DNA of 64,000 nucleotides. Origin: Pseudonocardia sp. C8. Its GTDB lineage: Bacteria > Actinomycetota > Actinomycetes > Mycobacteriales > Pseudonocardiaceae. How positions within the stretch are numbered: the first letter of the stretch is position 1; every line of letters starts with the position of its first letter. The stretch spans positions 2,753,501 through 2,817,500 of the forward strand of contig NZ_JACMTR010000002.1 of the NCBI RefSeq assembly GCF_014267175.1, given 5' to 3'. The position numbers and the translations under genes are program-made. A model generated the notes under the pieces. The model searched no databases. It was given only the letters and a program-made list of their open reading frames with translations, and was not told the origin of the DNA. Below, in pieces: positions 51,395-59,512 of this stretch.

Positions 51395-52728
51395 GGGCTC
51401 AAGGGGTGGTCGCAACATCCGGTGGGACGGGTCGTGAGAGTAGCCGGGCCATGGCCTCGGCGGGGCTGTCCCAGCCGAGTGTCTTGCGGGGACGGGCGTT
51501 GAGCTCGGCGGCGACGGCGGCGAGGTGTTCGGCGGAGTGTCGGGACAGGTCGGTTCCCTTCGGGAAGTACTGGCGCAGCAGCCCGTTGGTGTTCTCGTTG
51601 CTGCCGCGCTGCCAGGGACTGTGCGGGTCACAGAAGTAGATCGGCAGGCCGGTGGCGATGCTGATCTCGCCGTGGCGGGCCATCTCGATGCCCTGGTCCC
51701 AGGTCAACGACCGGCGCAACATTTCCGGCAGGGAGCAGATGGCGGGGATCATGGCGTCGCGCAGTTCCTCGGCGCCGTGGCGGCCGGGCAGGTGCAGTAG
51801 CAGCACGAACCGGGTGCTGCGTTCGACCAGGGTCCCGATCGCCGTCGCCCCGTCACCACCGATGATCAGGTCGCCTTCCCAGTGTCCGGGCACGGCGCGG
51901 TCGTCGGCCTCGGCCGGCCGCTCGGAGATCATGATCTTGTCGGGGATCCGGCGTTCCCGGCGTTGGTCGGGCAGCCGGCGGGGCCGGCGCAGTGCCCGGC
52001 CGGTGCGCAGGCAGCGGGTCAGTTCCCGGCGGAGTTCACCGCGGCCCTGGACGTAGAGTTCCTGGTAGATCGTCTCGTGGGACACCCACATCTCCGGCTG
52101 CTCGGGGTAGCTGCGCCGTAGTGTGCTGCTGATCTGTTCCGGGCTCCACCGCGCCTTCAACCCGGCCTTGACCTCGGCCAGCAGCGGCGGGTGGGTGAGT
52201 TTGCGGGGCTTGGGGCGCCGCGCTCGCTGTTCGGCCTTGGCCTGGGCCAGCGAGGGCCGGTAACGCAGCCGCTCGTGCTGGGGCTTGTCCCGGCCACGGT
52301 TGGTGCCCGGTACCGGGCCCGGCCGCCGACGCTGGCCGTCTGGTGCCGGTTCCCGCCGGGGGCGACCCCGGGCATGGTTGCGGGCCAGCTCCCGGCCGAC
52401 CGTGGACCGGTGGCGTCCGATCTCGTGGGCGATCTTGGCGCGGGACCACCCCTTCGACCAGCCATCCGCGATCTCTTCGCGTTCGGCCAGCGACAGGTAA
52501 CGGCCCGCAGGCGGACCGTCGAGATCATCCGGGATCATCCCGCCAGACTGCGCGACCCACCCGCGGGCACCGGTCGGTGACACGCCGACCGCGGCGGCCG
52601 CTTCCTCGAGCGTCGCTCCGCCGAGCCGAGCCAGCCAGAACGCCCGCACACGATCACGGGGCAACCGCGGAGGACCAGACACCACAACACCTCATCTACA
52701 AGCAGTGTTGCGACCGCTCCTTGAATCC
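51395..52728 (-). mobile_element. IS30-family insertion sequence
   Basis: Core inverted repeats of 19 bp lie at 51399-51417 and 52706-52724 and match at 17 positions (TCAAGGGGTGGTCGCAACA against TCAAGGAGCGGTCGCAACA). They frame one full-length transposase gene whose stop lies inside the left repeat. The exact outer ends and target duplication could not be fixed by eye. With both ends and an intact transposase it looks recently active. It sits between mshC and a MarR gene. Confidence 0.85.
51399..52685 (-). CDS. IS30-family transposase
   Basis: The 428-residue protein has an extra N-terminal helix-turn-helix ([29 protein letters not shown]), the IS30 HTH ([38 protein letters not shown]), and a DDE catalytic core: Asp in [10 protein letters not shown], Asp in [10 protein letters not shown], and Glu in [19 protein letters not shown]. 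The start is GTG 52685 (VVSGPP). All catalytic blocks are intact. IS30 elements move by a circular intermediate and can switch on neighbouring genes through an outward -35 box. Confidence 0.95.
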   Translation of the reverse strand: MVSGPPRLPRDRVRAFWLARLGGATLEEAAAAVGVSPTGARGWVAQSGGMIPDDLDGPPAGRYLSLAEREEIADGWSKGWSRAKIAHEIGRHRSTVGRELARNHARGRPRREPAPDGQRRRPGPVPGTNRGRDKPQHERLRYRPSLAQAKAEQRARRPKPRKLTHPPLLAEVKAGLKARWSPEQISSTLRRSYPEQPEMWVSHETIYQELYVQGRGELRRELTRCLRTGRALRRPRRLPDQRRERRIPDKIMISERPAEADDRAVPGHWEGDLIIGGDGATAIGTLVERSTRFVLLLHLPGRHGAEELRDAMIPAICSLPEMLRRSLTWDQGIEMARHGEISIATGLPIYFCDPHSPWQRGSNENTNGLLRQYFPKGTDLSRHSAEHLAAVAAELNARPRKTLGWDSPAEAMARLLSRPVPPDVATTP

Positions 52729-52816
52729 GCCGATCTTCGCCGACGCTCCCCTGTATCTCGGCGGGAGTGGTCCGGACACGGACTTTCCGGCCGCGGGTCG
52801 CCGCTGCACGATCCGG

Positions 52817-53278
52817 TCAGACCCGCTTGTAGCCCGGGTGCACCCCCGGGGTGAGCCCCTGCCGCTCGGCGATCCGGGTGAGCAGGGCGTGCAGCGTGTC
52901 CCGCTCGGCCCCGTCCAGCGCGGCCAGCAGCTCGTCCTCGTGGGCGCGGCCGGCCGCCGCGACCCGGCCGAGCATCTCCTCCCCCGCCGCCGTGAGGTGC
53001 AACGCGTGCAGCCTGCGGTCGTCGGGGTTGCGGCGGCGCTCGAGCAGCCCGCGGTCGGCGAGCCCGTCGACCAGGGAGACGAGCCGGCTGGCCGGCATGC
53101 CGAGGTGCCCGGACAGGGCCTGCTGGGAGCGCCCCGGCTCGGTCGCGACGGCGCGGAGCAGCCCGGCCTGCGGCGGCGTGAGATCCAGCTCCGCGATCCG
53201 CTCGCCGAACCGGGCCGCGGCATGCGCACCGAGCTGGGCCAGCAGGAACGCCGAGCCGGCCCGCGGAATCGTGGTCAT
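52817..53278 (-). CDS. MarR-family transcription regulator
   Basis: The 153-residue protein has a winged helix-turn-helix (LTPPQAGLLRAVATEPGRSQQALSGHLGMPASRLVSLVDGLADRGLLERR) and the MarR wing NPDDRRLHALHLTAAG. ATG 53278 is clear. It lies beside the IS30 element and is divergent from a membrane protein gene 75 bases away, whose expression it probably controls. That gap is much AT-richer than its surroundings and has a consensus TTGACA (53295-53300). Confidence 0.88.
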   Translation of the reverse strand: MTTIPRAGSAFLLAQLGAHAAARFGERIAELDLTPPQAGLLRAVATEPGRSQQALSGHLGMPASRLVSLVDGLADRGLLERRRNPDDRRLHALHLTAAGEEMLGRVAAAGRAHEDELLAALDGAERDTLHALLTRIAERQGLTPGVHPGYKRV

Positions 53279-53352
53279 GGCCGAACCGTATCACTTGACA
53301 AACGGTGTAGACAGAGAATCATTCAGAACTGTAACGATATGTGGAGGTAACG

Positions 53353-54018
53353 ATGTCCGTCACCGTCGACGTCCGGAGCGGGCCGCCGCTCGCGGTCCCC
53401 GCGATCGCCCTCGCCGTCCTCACCGCCGGTGGGGCCCTGCTCGGCGGGTCGGGGCCCCGCCCGGACAGCACGCCCGCGGCCGTGCTCGCGTACGACCAGG
53501 CCAACCCCGGCATGCTCGGGCTCGGCGCGGCCCTGCTGCTCGGGTCGGCGTTCCCGCTGCTCGTCTACGCGGCCACGGCCGTCCGGCGGATCGAGCGGCT
53601 CGGCGTCACCGCCCCCGGCCCGCTCATGGGGTTCGCCGGCGCCGTCCTCGCCGCGGCCGCGCTGGTGGTCAGCGCGCTCGCGTCGTGGACGGCCGCGCAG
53701 ACCGCGCCGCTCGGCGACGCCGTCCTCGCCCGGACACTGACCTGGGTCTGGTTCGGCGCGGGCGGGGTCGGGTTCGTGGCCCCGTTCGGGCTGCTGCTGC
53801 TCGGGCTGGCCGTGCCCGCCCTGATCGGGCGGCTCGTCCCCCGGTGGCTGGCCGGCGCCGGCATCGCGGTCGGCGTCCTCGCCCTGCTCAGCACGTTCGC
53901 CCTGGCCACCGACCTGCTCTACCCGCTGCTCCCGGTCGGGCGGTTCGGCGGTCTGCTGGTGCTGCTGGCGTTCGCCGTGGCGCTGCCCGGTGCCCGGGAC
54001 GCCGGGGCCGACCGATGA
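53353..54018 (+). CDS. Hypothetical membrane protein, about six spans
   Basis: The 221-residue protein has about six hydrophobic segments (for example AIALAVLTAGGALLG, GLGAALLLGSAFPLLVYAAT, MGFAGAVLAAAALVVSALA). It resembles unassigned integral proteins beside MarR genes in actinobacteria; no family is claimed. ATG 53353 has GGAGG six bases upstream. Its stop overlaps the next gene (ATGA), so it is coupled to a luciferase-like oxidoreductase. MarR regulation is inferred from position. Confidence 0.7.
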   Translation: MSVTVDVRSGPPLAVPAIALAVLTAGGALLGGSGPRPDSTPAAVLAYDQANPGMLGLGAALLLGSAFPLLVYAATAVRRIERLGVTAPGPLMGFAGAVLAAAALVVSALASWTAAQTAPLGDAVLARTLTWVWFGAGGVGFVAPFGLLLLGLAVPALIGRLVPRWLAGAGIAVGVLALLSTFALATDLLYPLLPVGRFGGLLVLLAFAVALPGARDAGADR

Positions 54019-54830
54019 GCCGGCCGTTCCGGTTCGGCGTCATCGCCGCGGCGTACGGGCCCGGTGATGCCTGGCTCGCCCGTGCCCGGCGGGTCGCCGA
54101 GCTCGGCTACTCGACCCTGCTGACCCCGGACAACCTGCACACCCACGCGCCGCTGCCCGCGCTCGCGGTCGCCGCGGCCGCGGTCCCGGGACTGCGGGTG
54201 TGCCCGTTCGTGCTCGCCGTACCGCTGCGGACGCCGCGGGCCACGGCCTGGGAGGCGCACTCGCTGAGCGTGCTCACCGGCGGGCGGTTCGAGCTGGGCA
54301 TCGGCACCGGGCGGCCGGAGGCCCGGCGCGAGGCGGAGGCGCTCGGCCTGCCGTGGGGCTCCGCGGCGGAGCGGCTGGCCGGGGTGCGGGCCGCGGTCGC
54401 GGCCCTGCGCGAGCGCGACGGCGAGGGGCCGCACACCCCGGTCGTCATGGCGGCGGCCGGGCCGAACGCGCTGGCGGCCGCGGCCGAGGACGCCGACACC
54501 GTCTTCCTCGCCGCCCGCCTCACCGCCGGTCGCGACGAGCTCGCGCGGATGGCCGGGATGCTGCGGTCGGCCGGCCGGGACCCGGAGGTCGGGATGAACC
54601 TGTTCGTCGTCGGCGACGACGTCCAACCGGACGCGGTCCGCTGGGCCGGCCCGGAGGCGGCCGAGGCGCTGCGCGACCCGGACACCGTCGCCCGGCTGCG
54701 CGGGACGCCCGCCGAGATGGCCGCGGAGCTGTGCCGGCGCCGCGACGAGCTCGGGATCAGCTACCTCGCCGTCCCGGAGACCTTCGCCGAGGCCGTGGCC
54801 CCGGTCGTCGCACGGCTGGCCGGGCGGTGA
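54015..54830 (+). CDS. LLM-class (luciferase-like) flavin/F420-dependent oxidoreductase
   Basis: The 271-residue protein is a bacterial-luciferase-like TIM barrel: FRFGVIAAAYGPGDAWLARARRVAELGYSTLLTPDNLHTHAPLPAL, then LTGGRFELGIGTGRPEARREAEALGLPWGSAAERLAG, the block that binds the cofactor phosphate in F420 or FMN enzymes. It lacks a large insertion and is short for the family (about 290-350). The substrate is unknown. ATG 54015 overlaps the stop of the membrane protein. Confidence 0.85.
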   Translation: MSRPFRFGVIAAAYGPGDAWLARARRVAELGYSTLLTPDNLHTHAPLPALAVAAAAVPGLRVCPFVLAVPLRTPRATAWEAHSLSVLTGGRFELGIGTGRPEARREAEALGLPWGSAAERLAGVRAAVAALRERDGEGPHTPVVMAAAGPNALAAAAEDADTVFLAARLTAGRDELARMAGMLRSAGRDPEVGMNLFVVGDDVQPDAVRWAGPEAAEALRDPDTVARLRGTPAEMAAELCRRRDELGISYLAVPETFAEAVAPVVARLAGR

Positions 54831-54914
54831 ACCGGGCCGGTCGATGACGACCGATGACGTTTCCGCGCCTCCCTCGTCAGTACATGCGAGATCGACTCAC
54901 GGGAGGCAGGCACG

Positions 54915-55499
54915 ATGCGGAAACTGACCTTCGGCATGAATGTGACCCTGGACGGCTACATCGCCGCGCCCCGCGACGACCTCGGCTGGAGTGGGGGTGA
55001 GGGACCGGACTCGTCGTCGGGCGACGAGCTGTTCCGATGGTGGTCCGACCGGGTGGCGGCGACGGACCTGGCGCTGTACGGGCGCAAGCTCTGGGAGACG
55101 ATGAGTTCCCACTGGCCGACCGCCGACCAGCAGCCCGGCGCCACACCGGCGGAGGTCGAGTTCGCCCGCCGCTGGCGGGACATGCCGAAGGTGGTGTTCT
55201 CCTCGACGATCGACACGGTCGGCTGGAACACCCGCCTGGTCACCGGCGACGCGGTCGCCGAGATCACCCGGCTCAAGGCCGAGGACGCCGGCCCGATGGA
55301 CATCGCCGGCGCGACGCTCGCCGGGGCGGCCATGCGGGCCGGGCTGATCGACGAGTACGCCCTGGCCACCTACCCGGTCCTGGTGGGCGGCGGCACGCCG
55401 TTCTTCACCGCCCTGGACAGCTGGGTGAACCTGAACCTCGTCGAGACGCGGACGTTTCCCGGCGGCGTCGTGCTGACCCGGTACGAGACGAGGCGATGA
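54915..55499 (+). CDS. Dihydrofolate reductase / RibD C-terminal family protein
   Basis: The 194-residue protein is a DHFR-like reductase of the RibD_C group: RKLTFGMNVTLDGYIAAPRDDLGW, LALYGRKLWETMSSHWP, MPKVVFSSTIDTVGWNTRLV, IAGATLAGAAMRAGLIDEY. Such small stand-alone proteins are common in actinobacteria and usually have no proven substrate; they probably reduce pteridine-like or other compounds with NADPH. ATG 54915 follows GGGAGG. It converges with the sigma factor gene, which ends 18 bases on. Confidence 0.88.
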   Translation: MRKLTFGMNVTLDGYIAAPRDDLGWSGGEGPDSSSGDELFRWWSDRVAATDLALYGRKLWETMSSHWPTADQQPGATPAEVEFARRWRDMPKVVFSSTIDTVGWNTRLVTGDAVAEITRLKAEDAGPMDIAGATLAGAAMRAGLIDEYALATYPVLVGGGTPFFTALDSWVNLNLVETRTFPGGVVLTRYETRR

Positions 55500-55517
55500 G
55501 CGCGTTCAGCGGTGCGA

Positions 55518-56522
55518 TCACAGCGAGGCGGGCAGGCCCAGCCATGGCTTGTCGGTGGCGTCGAACCCGGTGAGCTCGGCGATCTTCCCGTCGACGACGT
55601 GCAGGAGCGCGACGGCGAACAGCCGGTACTCCGGGTCGTCGGGGGTGCGGAGGTACAGCGCGGCGGCCGGCATGCGGTTGATCGTCGTGGTGATGCCGCG
55701 CCAGTCGTCGTGGCCGTGCCGGAACAGCCCGCCGGAGACCCAGCCGTCCACCGCGTCCTCGGCGGTCACGGTCACGGTGCCCGGTTCGGGCAGCATCGTG
55801 AAGCGCAGGTCGTCGCGCAGCAGGGACGTCAGGCGGGAGAGGTCGTTGCGCTCGTGGGCGTCGATGTACGCCGTCACCACGGCGCGCTCGTCGTCCGAGA
55901 GCTCGTGGGTGGCAGGGCTCCGCCAGTCGAGGCGGCGGCCGGGCAGCTGCGCGCGCATCGTCACGCGCGCCCGCTGCAGCGCGCTGGTCACCGATGCGAC
56001 GGTCAGCCCGAGGGCGTCGGCGGCCGTCGACGCCGGCCAGCCGAGGACGTCGCGCACGATGAACACCGCCCGCTGCCGCGGCGGCAGGTGCTGGACGGCG
56101 ACGACGAACGCCAGCTCGATCGTCTCCCGCGCCACCACCGACTCCTGCGGGTCCTCCGGGAGCATCCGGTCCGGGTAGGGCTGCAGGTGGTGCACCTCCG
56201 AGCCCGCACCCGGCAGCCCGGCGGGCACGGGGGTGCGGTCGTTGCGCTTCTCCAGGAAGTCGAGGCAGGCGTTCGTCGCGATCCGGTACAGCCAGGTCCG
56301 CAGCGCCGCGCGACCCTGGAACGACTCCCGCTTGTTCCATGCCCGCAGGAACGTCTCCTGCGTCATGTCCTGGGCGTCCTCGTAGTTCGCGAGCATCCGG
56401 TAGCAGTGCACCTGCAGCTCCCGCCGGTGGCGCTCCGTGAGCAGGGCGAACCGCGCCGCGTCGTCCGGGCCGGCCGCCGCCGTGAACGTGGCCTCGTCGG
56501 CCGGCCCCACGGGTCCGGTCAC
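55518..56522 (-). CDS. ECF-type sigma factor with SnoaL-like C-terminal domain
   Basis: The 334-residue protein has sigma region 2 (CYRMLANYEDAQDMTQETFLRAWNKRESFQGRAALRTWLYRIATNACLDFL) and region 4 (LPPRQRAVFIVRDVLGWPASTAADALGLTVASVTSALQRARVTMRA), then about 120 residues of a SnoaL/NTF2-like fold (TAYIDAHERNDLSRLTSLLRDDLRFTMLP). This C-terminal fusion is seen in the SigG/SigJ and ECF41-like groups and may replace a separate anti-sigma factor by binding a ligand. GTG 56522 overlaps the stop of the small zinc protein gene (GTGA). Targets are unknown. Confidence 0.88.
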   Translation of the reverse strand: MTGPVGPADEATFTAAAGPDDAARFALLTERHRRELQVHCYRMLANYEDAQDMTQETFLRAWNKRESFQGRAALRTWLYRIATNACLDFLEKRNDRTPVPAGLPGAGSEVHHLQPYPDRMLPEDPQESVVARETIELAFVVAVQHLPPRQRAVFIVRDVLGWPASTAADALGLTVASVTSALQRARVTMRAQLPGRRLDWRSPATHELSDDERAVVTAYIDAHERNDLSRLTSLLRDDLRFTMLPEPGTVTVTAEDAVDGWVSGGLFRHGHDDWRGITTTINRMPAAALYLRTPDDPEYRLFAVALLHVVDGKIAELTGFDATDKPWLGLPASL

Positions 56523-56704
56523 CACCAGTCGGCGTCGAGCTTGGACTCGATGTCGCGGACGTGCCGGCGGGCGCAGTCGGGACACATCCAGCCCTCCCGG
56601 CCGCGCTCGTCCCGGTCGGTCACCCACCCCGCCATGCACGCCGCCCCGGGCTCGGCCGGGCGGGGCGTGCCGCAGAGCCGGCAGGTCGGCGTCGGTGCGG
56701 TCAC
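56519..56704 (-). CDS. Small zinc-ribbon protein, 61 residues
   Basis: It starts at GTG 56704 and has two CxxC pairs: CRLCGTP near the N-terminus and CPDCARRH near the C-terminus. This looks like a zinc ribbon, with a middle segment MAGWVTDRDERGREGWM. It is too short for an enzyme. Its start overlaps the transporter stop and its stop overlaps the sigma factor start, both as GTGA, so it is translated with them. It could bind nucleic acid or a protein such as the sigma factor; this is inference from position only. Confidence 0.7.
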   Translation of the reverse strand: MTAPTPTCRLCGTPRPAEPGAACMAGWVTDRDERGREGWMCPDCARRHVRDIESKLDADWW

Positions 56705-57687
56705 ACCTGAGATGGTGCTCCTGTCGTGGGCTGCGCGTCGAGCCGGCGGCGGCCGAGCCGGTTCGCGATCACCGCGCAGGCCATCAGCTGGATCTGGTGG
56801 AACAGCATCAGCGGCACCACGACCAGCGCCGCGGCCGGGCCGCCGAACAGCACGCCTGCGATGGGCAGCCCGCTGGCCAGCGACTTCTTGGACCCGCAGA
56901 ACACGATCGCGATCCGGTCGGCGGTGCCGAAGCCCAGCAGCCGGGACCCCAGCGCCGTCAGCGCCAGCACCGCGACCAGCAGCAGCACGCAGACACCGGC
57001 CAGCACGGCCAGCGACACCGGGGTGAGCGCCCGCCAGGTCCCGGCGACGACGCCCTCGCCGAACGCCGCGTACACCACCAGCAGGATGGAGCCGCGGTCC
57101 ACCAGCGCCAGGCGACCGCGGTGCCGGGCCACCCACCGGCCGATCAGCGGGCGGGCGGCCTGCCCGGCGAGGAAGGGCACCAGCAGCCGCAGCGCGATGT
57201 CGCCCAGGGTCGAGGGGTCGAACCCGCCGCTGGTGGCCAGCAGCAGGGCGGCGAGCAGCGGGGTCACGACGACGCCGAGGACGTTCGACACCGACGCCGC
57301 GACGATCGCGGCCGGCACGTTGCCGCGGGCGATCCCGGTGAACGCGATCGACGACTGCACGGTGGAGGGCAGGCAGCACAGGAACAGCACGCCCGCGGCC
57401 AGCGGCGCGGGCAGCAGCCACTCCGGCAGCAGCAACACCGTCGACCCGAGCAGCGGGAACAGCACGAACGTCGCGGCCAGCACCGTGCCGTGCAGCCGCC
57501 AGTTCCGCAGCCCGGAGAACGCCTCGGCCGCGGACAGCCGGGCGCCGTAGAGGAAGAACAGCAGCGCGATCGCGGCCGTGACCGCGACGTCCACCACCTC
57601 GACCGCGGCACCGCGGGCCGGGACGAGCGCGGCGACGCCGACGGTGAGCAGCAGCAGGACCAGGAACGGATCGGGACGCACGCGCAC
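56701..57687 (-). CDS. Bile acid:sodium symporter family (BASS/SBF-like) transporter
   Basis: The protein of about 328 residues has about ten hydrophobic spans and the PF13593-type layout: DPFLVLLLLTVGVAALVPARG, FLCCLPSTVQSSIAFTGIARGNVPAAIVAASVSNVLGVVVTPLL, and AIVFCGSKKSLASGLPIAGVLF. The unwound 'NVPAA' and 'GSKKS' segments form the sodium/substrate site. The substrate is not known. I choose GTG 57687; ATG 57747 would place the start inside the palindrome at 57739-57767. It begins a three-gene operon with the zinc-ribbon and sigma genes. Confidence 0.83.
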   Translation of the reverse strand: MRVRPDPFLVLLLLTVGVAALVPARGAAVEVVDVAVTAAIALLFFLYGARLSAAEAFSGLRNWRLHGTVLAATFVLFPLLGSTVLLLPEWLLPAPLAAGVLFLCCLPSTVQSSIAFTGIARGNVPAAIVAASVSNVLGVVVTPLLAALLLATSGGFDPSTLGDIALRLLVPFLAGQAARPLIGRWVARHRGRLALVDRGSILLVVYAAFGEGVVAGTWRALTPVSLAVLAGVCVLLLVAVLALTALGSRLLGFGTADRIAIVFCGSKKSLASGLPIAGVLFGGPAAALVVVPLMLFHQIQLMACAVIANRLGRRRLDAQPTTGAPSQV

Positions 57688-57738
57688 GGGCCCAGTGTCG
57701 GTCGTCCGATGGCCATCCGGAAACCGGTTCAGCACGCT

Positions 57739-57767
57739 GACTGTCATCACGAACTACGATGACGGTC
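57739..57767. promoter_or_regulatory. Palindromic LysR-type operator between divergent genes
   Basis: Arms of 10 bases (GACTGTCATC and GATGACGGTC) match at 9 positions around a 9-base spacer, with a perfect GTCATC/GATGAC core. It lies between the LysR gene and the BASS gene. The dyad fits the T-N11-A pattern of LysR operators, and both genes could be controlled from it. Confidence 0.65.
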
Positions 57768-58625
57768 GTGCTGGATCCGGTACTGCTGCGTTCGTTCACC
57801 GAGGTCGCGCGGGCGCGCAGCTTCACCCGGGCCGCGCACCGGCTGGGTCTCGGGCAGTCCACGGTCAGCCAGCACGTCCGCAAGCTGGAGGCGGTGGCCG
57901 GGCGGCCGCTGCTGGAACGCGACACGCACTCGGTGGCGCTCACCGCCGACGGCGAGGCGATGCAGGAGTTCGCCGCCACGATCCTCGACGCCGGTGACCG
58001 CGCGCTGGCGCACTTCCGGGTGTCGCGGATGCACGGCCGGGTCCGGTTCGGCGTCTCCGAGGACCTCGTGCTGACCCGGCTCCCGGCGATCCTCGCCGAC
58101 TTCCGGCACCGGCACCCGCAGGTCGACCTGGAGCTGACCGTCGGCCTGGCCGACCACCTGGAACGGCGGCTGGCGCGCGGCGGGCTGGACCTGATGTTCG
58201 GCAAGCGCCTGCCCGGTGCGGGCGACGACGACCGGTTCGTGGTGCGCCGGGACCGGTTCGTCTGGGTCGGCGCGCCCGGGATCCGGCTCGGGCCGGCCGA
58301 CCCGGTCCCGCTGCTCGCCTATCCCCCGCCGAGCCTGTCCCGCACCGCCGCCGTCGGCGCGCTGGAGGCGGCCGGTCGGCGCTGGCGGATGGCCTGCACC
58401 AGTGGCAGCCTGTCCGGGCTGCGGGCGGCCGCGCTCGCCGGGCTGGGCGTGCTCGCGCACGCCGGCACGCTCGTCCCCGAGGGGCTCGAGGAGATCCCGG
58501 CCCGGGCCGGGCTGCCGGACCTGGGCCCGGTCGAGGTCGTCCTGGCGCTCGGGCGGCGGCGCACCGAGCCGGCCGCGGCGCTGGCCCGCAGCATCCGTAC
58601 CGCGGCAGCGGACCTGCGGCCGTAG
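57768..58625 (+). CDS. LysR-family transcription regulator
   Basis: The 285-residue protein has an N-terminal winged HTH (DPVLLRSFTEVARARSFTRAAHRLGLGQSTVSQHVRKLEAVAGRPLLERDTHSVALTADG) and a LysR substrate-binding domain (MHGRVRFGVSEDLVLTRLPAILADFRHRHPQVDLELTVG). GTG 57768 is chosen because ATG 57759 lies inside the operator; the nine-base difference does not affect the domain. It is divergent from the BASS transporter and probably controls it and itself, in response to a small molecule that the transporter carries. Confidence 0.88.
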   Translation: MLDPVLLRSFTEVARARSFTRAAHRLGLGQSTVSQHVRKLEAVAGRPLLERDTHSVALTADGEAMQEFAATILDAGDRALAHFRVSRMHGRVRFGVSEDLVLTRLPAILADFRHRHPQVDLELTVGLADHLERRLARGGLDLMFGKRLPGAGDDDRFVVRRDRFVWVGAPGIRLGPADPVPLLAYPPPSLSRTAAVGALEAAGRRWRMACTSGSLSGLRAAALAGLGVLAHAGTLVPEGLEEIPARAGLPDLGPVEVVLALGRRRTEPAAALARSIRTAAADLRP

Positions 58626-58626
58626 C

Positions 58627-59025
58627 TCATGCCCGCGGCGCTGCCGGGCCGACGCCGGCCCGTGCCGCGCGCAGGACGAGCACCGTCCGGACCACGCCGA
58701 GCACCGGGCCCGCCGGCAGCGCGAAGCCGATCCAGTACGCCAGCTCGAACGGCAGCAGGAGCAGCGCCCCCACCACGCCGGACCGGCGCCGCCGCCACAA
58801 CAGCACCCCGACGACCGCCTCGGCGACGGCGACGAGCAGGAAACCGGCGAGCAGCGGGACCGTGGTGGGGAGGCCGGCGTCCTCGAAGGGGCCGCGCCCG
58901 TAGGTCGGGTATCCGAAGAACGTCCACACCCCGCCCCCGCCGGCGGTGTGCGCGATCGCGACGACGTCGAGGAGCCCGAACCCGGCCGCGAGCACCCAGC
59001 ACAGCACGGCCGCGGTCCGGAGCAT
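58627..59025 (-). CDS. Hypothetical four-helix membrane protein
   Basis: The 132-residue protein has about four hydrophobic segments (LCWVLAAGFGLLDVVAIAHT, TTVPLLAGFLLVAVAEAVVGVLLW, SGVVGALLLLPFELAYWIGFALPA, VVRTVLVLRAA). No signal peptide or known family is clear. ATG 59025 starts the frame. It converges with the LysR gene, ending one base after it, and lies 59 bases downstream of the DUF3140 gene. The function is unknown. Confidence 0.6.
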   Translation of the reverse strand: MLRTAAVLCWVLAAGFGLLDVVAIAHTAGGGGVWTFFGYPTYGRGPFEDAGLPTTVPLLAGFLLVAVAEAVVGVLLWRRRRSGVVGALLLLPFELAYWIGFALPAGPVLGVVRTVLVLRAARAGVGPAAPRA

Positions 59026-59084
59026 GCCCCCTGCTCGTGGTGGACGCGCGGGCCGTTACTGCCGGGGCCGCTGGTCGGGGTGCC

Positions 59085-59435
59085 TCAGGCGCGCCGCTCG
59101 TCGGGCGCGGGTGCCAGCGGGTCGTGACCGATCCGCATGAGGTCCCGGCGCCACGCCGCCTCGCCGGCGACCGGTTCCAGGTCGTCGCGGCGGGCCTCGT
59201 GCACGTGCGCGACGACCGCCCGCATCGTCTCGGCGTCCTCGGCGGTGAGGTCGACCCGGCGTTTGCGGAGGATGTCGAGCACCTGCCGCCCCCGAGGGGC
59301 CGCCCGCTGCTGCGGGTCGGGCTCGCTGTCCTCCTGGGCGACGTCGGTGGCCAGCCACTGCTCCAGTTCACGGGCGGACATGTTCACCACGCGGTGGAAC
59401 TCGTCCCACAGCGCGTCGTCGACGTGTTCGGCCAT
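59085..59435 (-). CDS. DUF3140 protein
   Basis: The 116-residue protein fits DUF3140: LWDEFHRVVNMSARELEQWLATDVAQEDSE, then VLDILRKRRVDLTAEDAETMRAVVAHVHEARRDDL and WRRDLMRIGHDPL. The family is common in actinobacteria, may be DNA-associated, and has no proven function. ATG 59435 starts it. It is divergent from the NmrA-like gene, 77 bases away. Confidence 0.8.
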   Translation of the reverse strand: MAEHVDDALWDEFHRVVNMSARELEQWLATDVAQEDSEPDPQQRAAPRGRQVLDILRKRRVDLTAEDAETMRAVVAHVHEARRDDLEPVAGEAAWRRDLMRIGHDPLAPAPDERRA

Positions 59436-59512
59436 AGCCGGGGAGTACCCGGCCGGGCCGCGGACCACGCCGGCGAACGGGTTCTGTCGGGGGTCCGTGC
59501 GACGGTTCCGGC

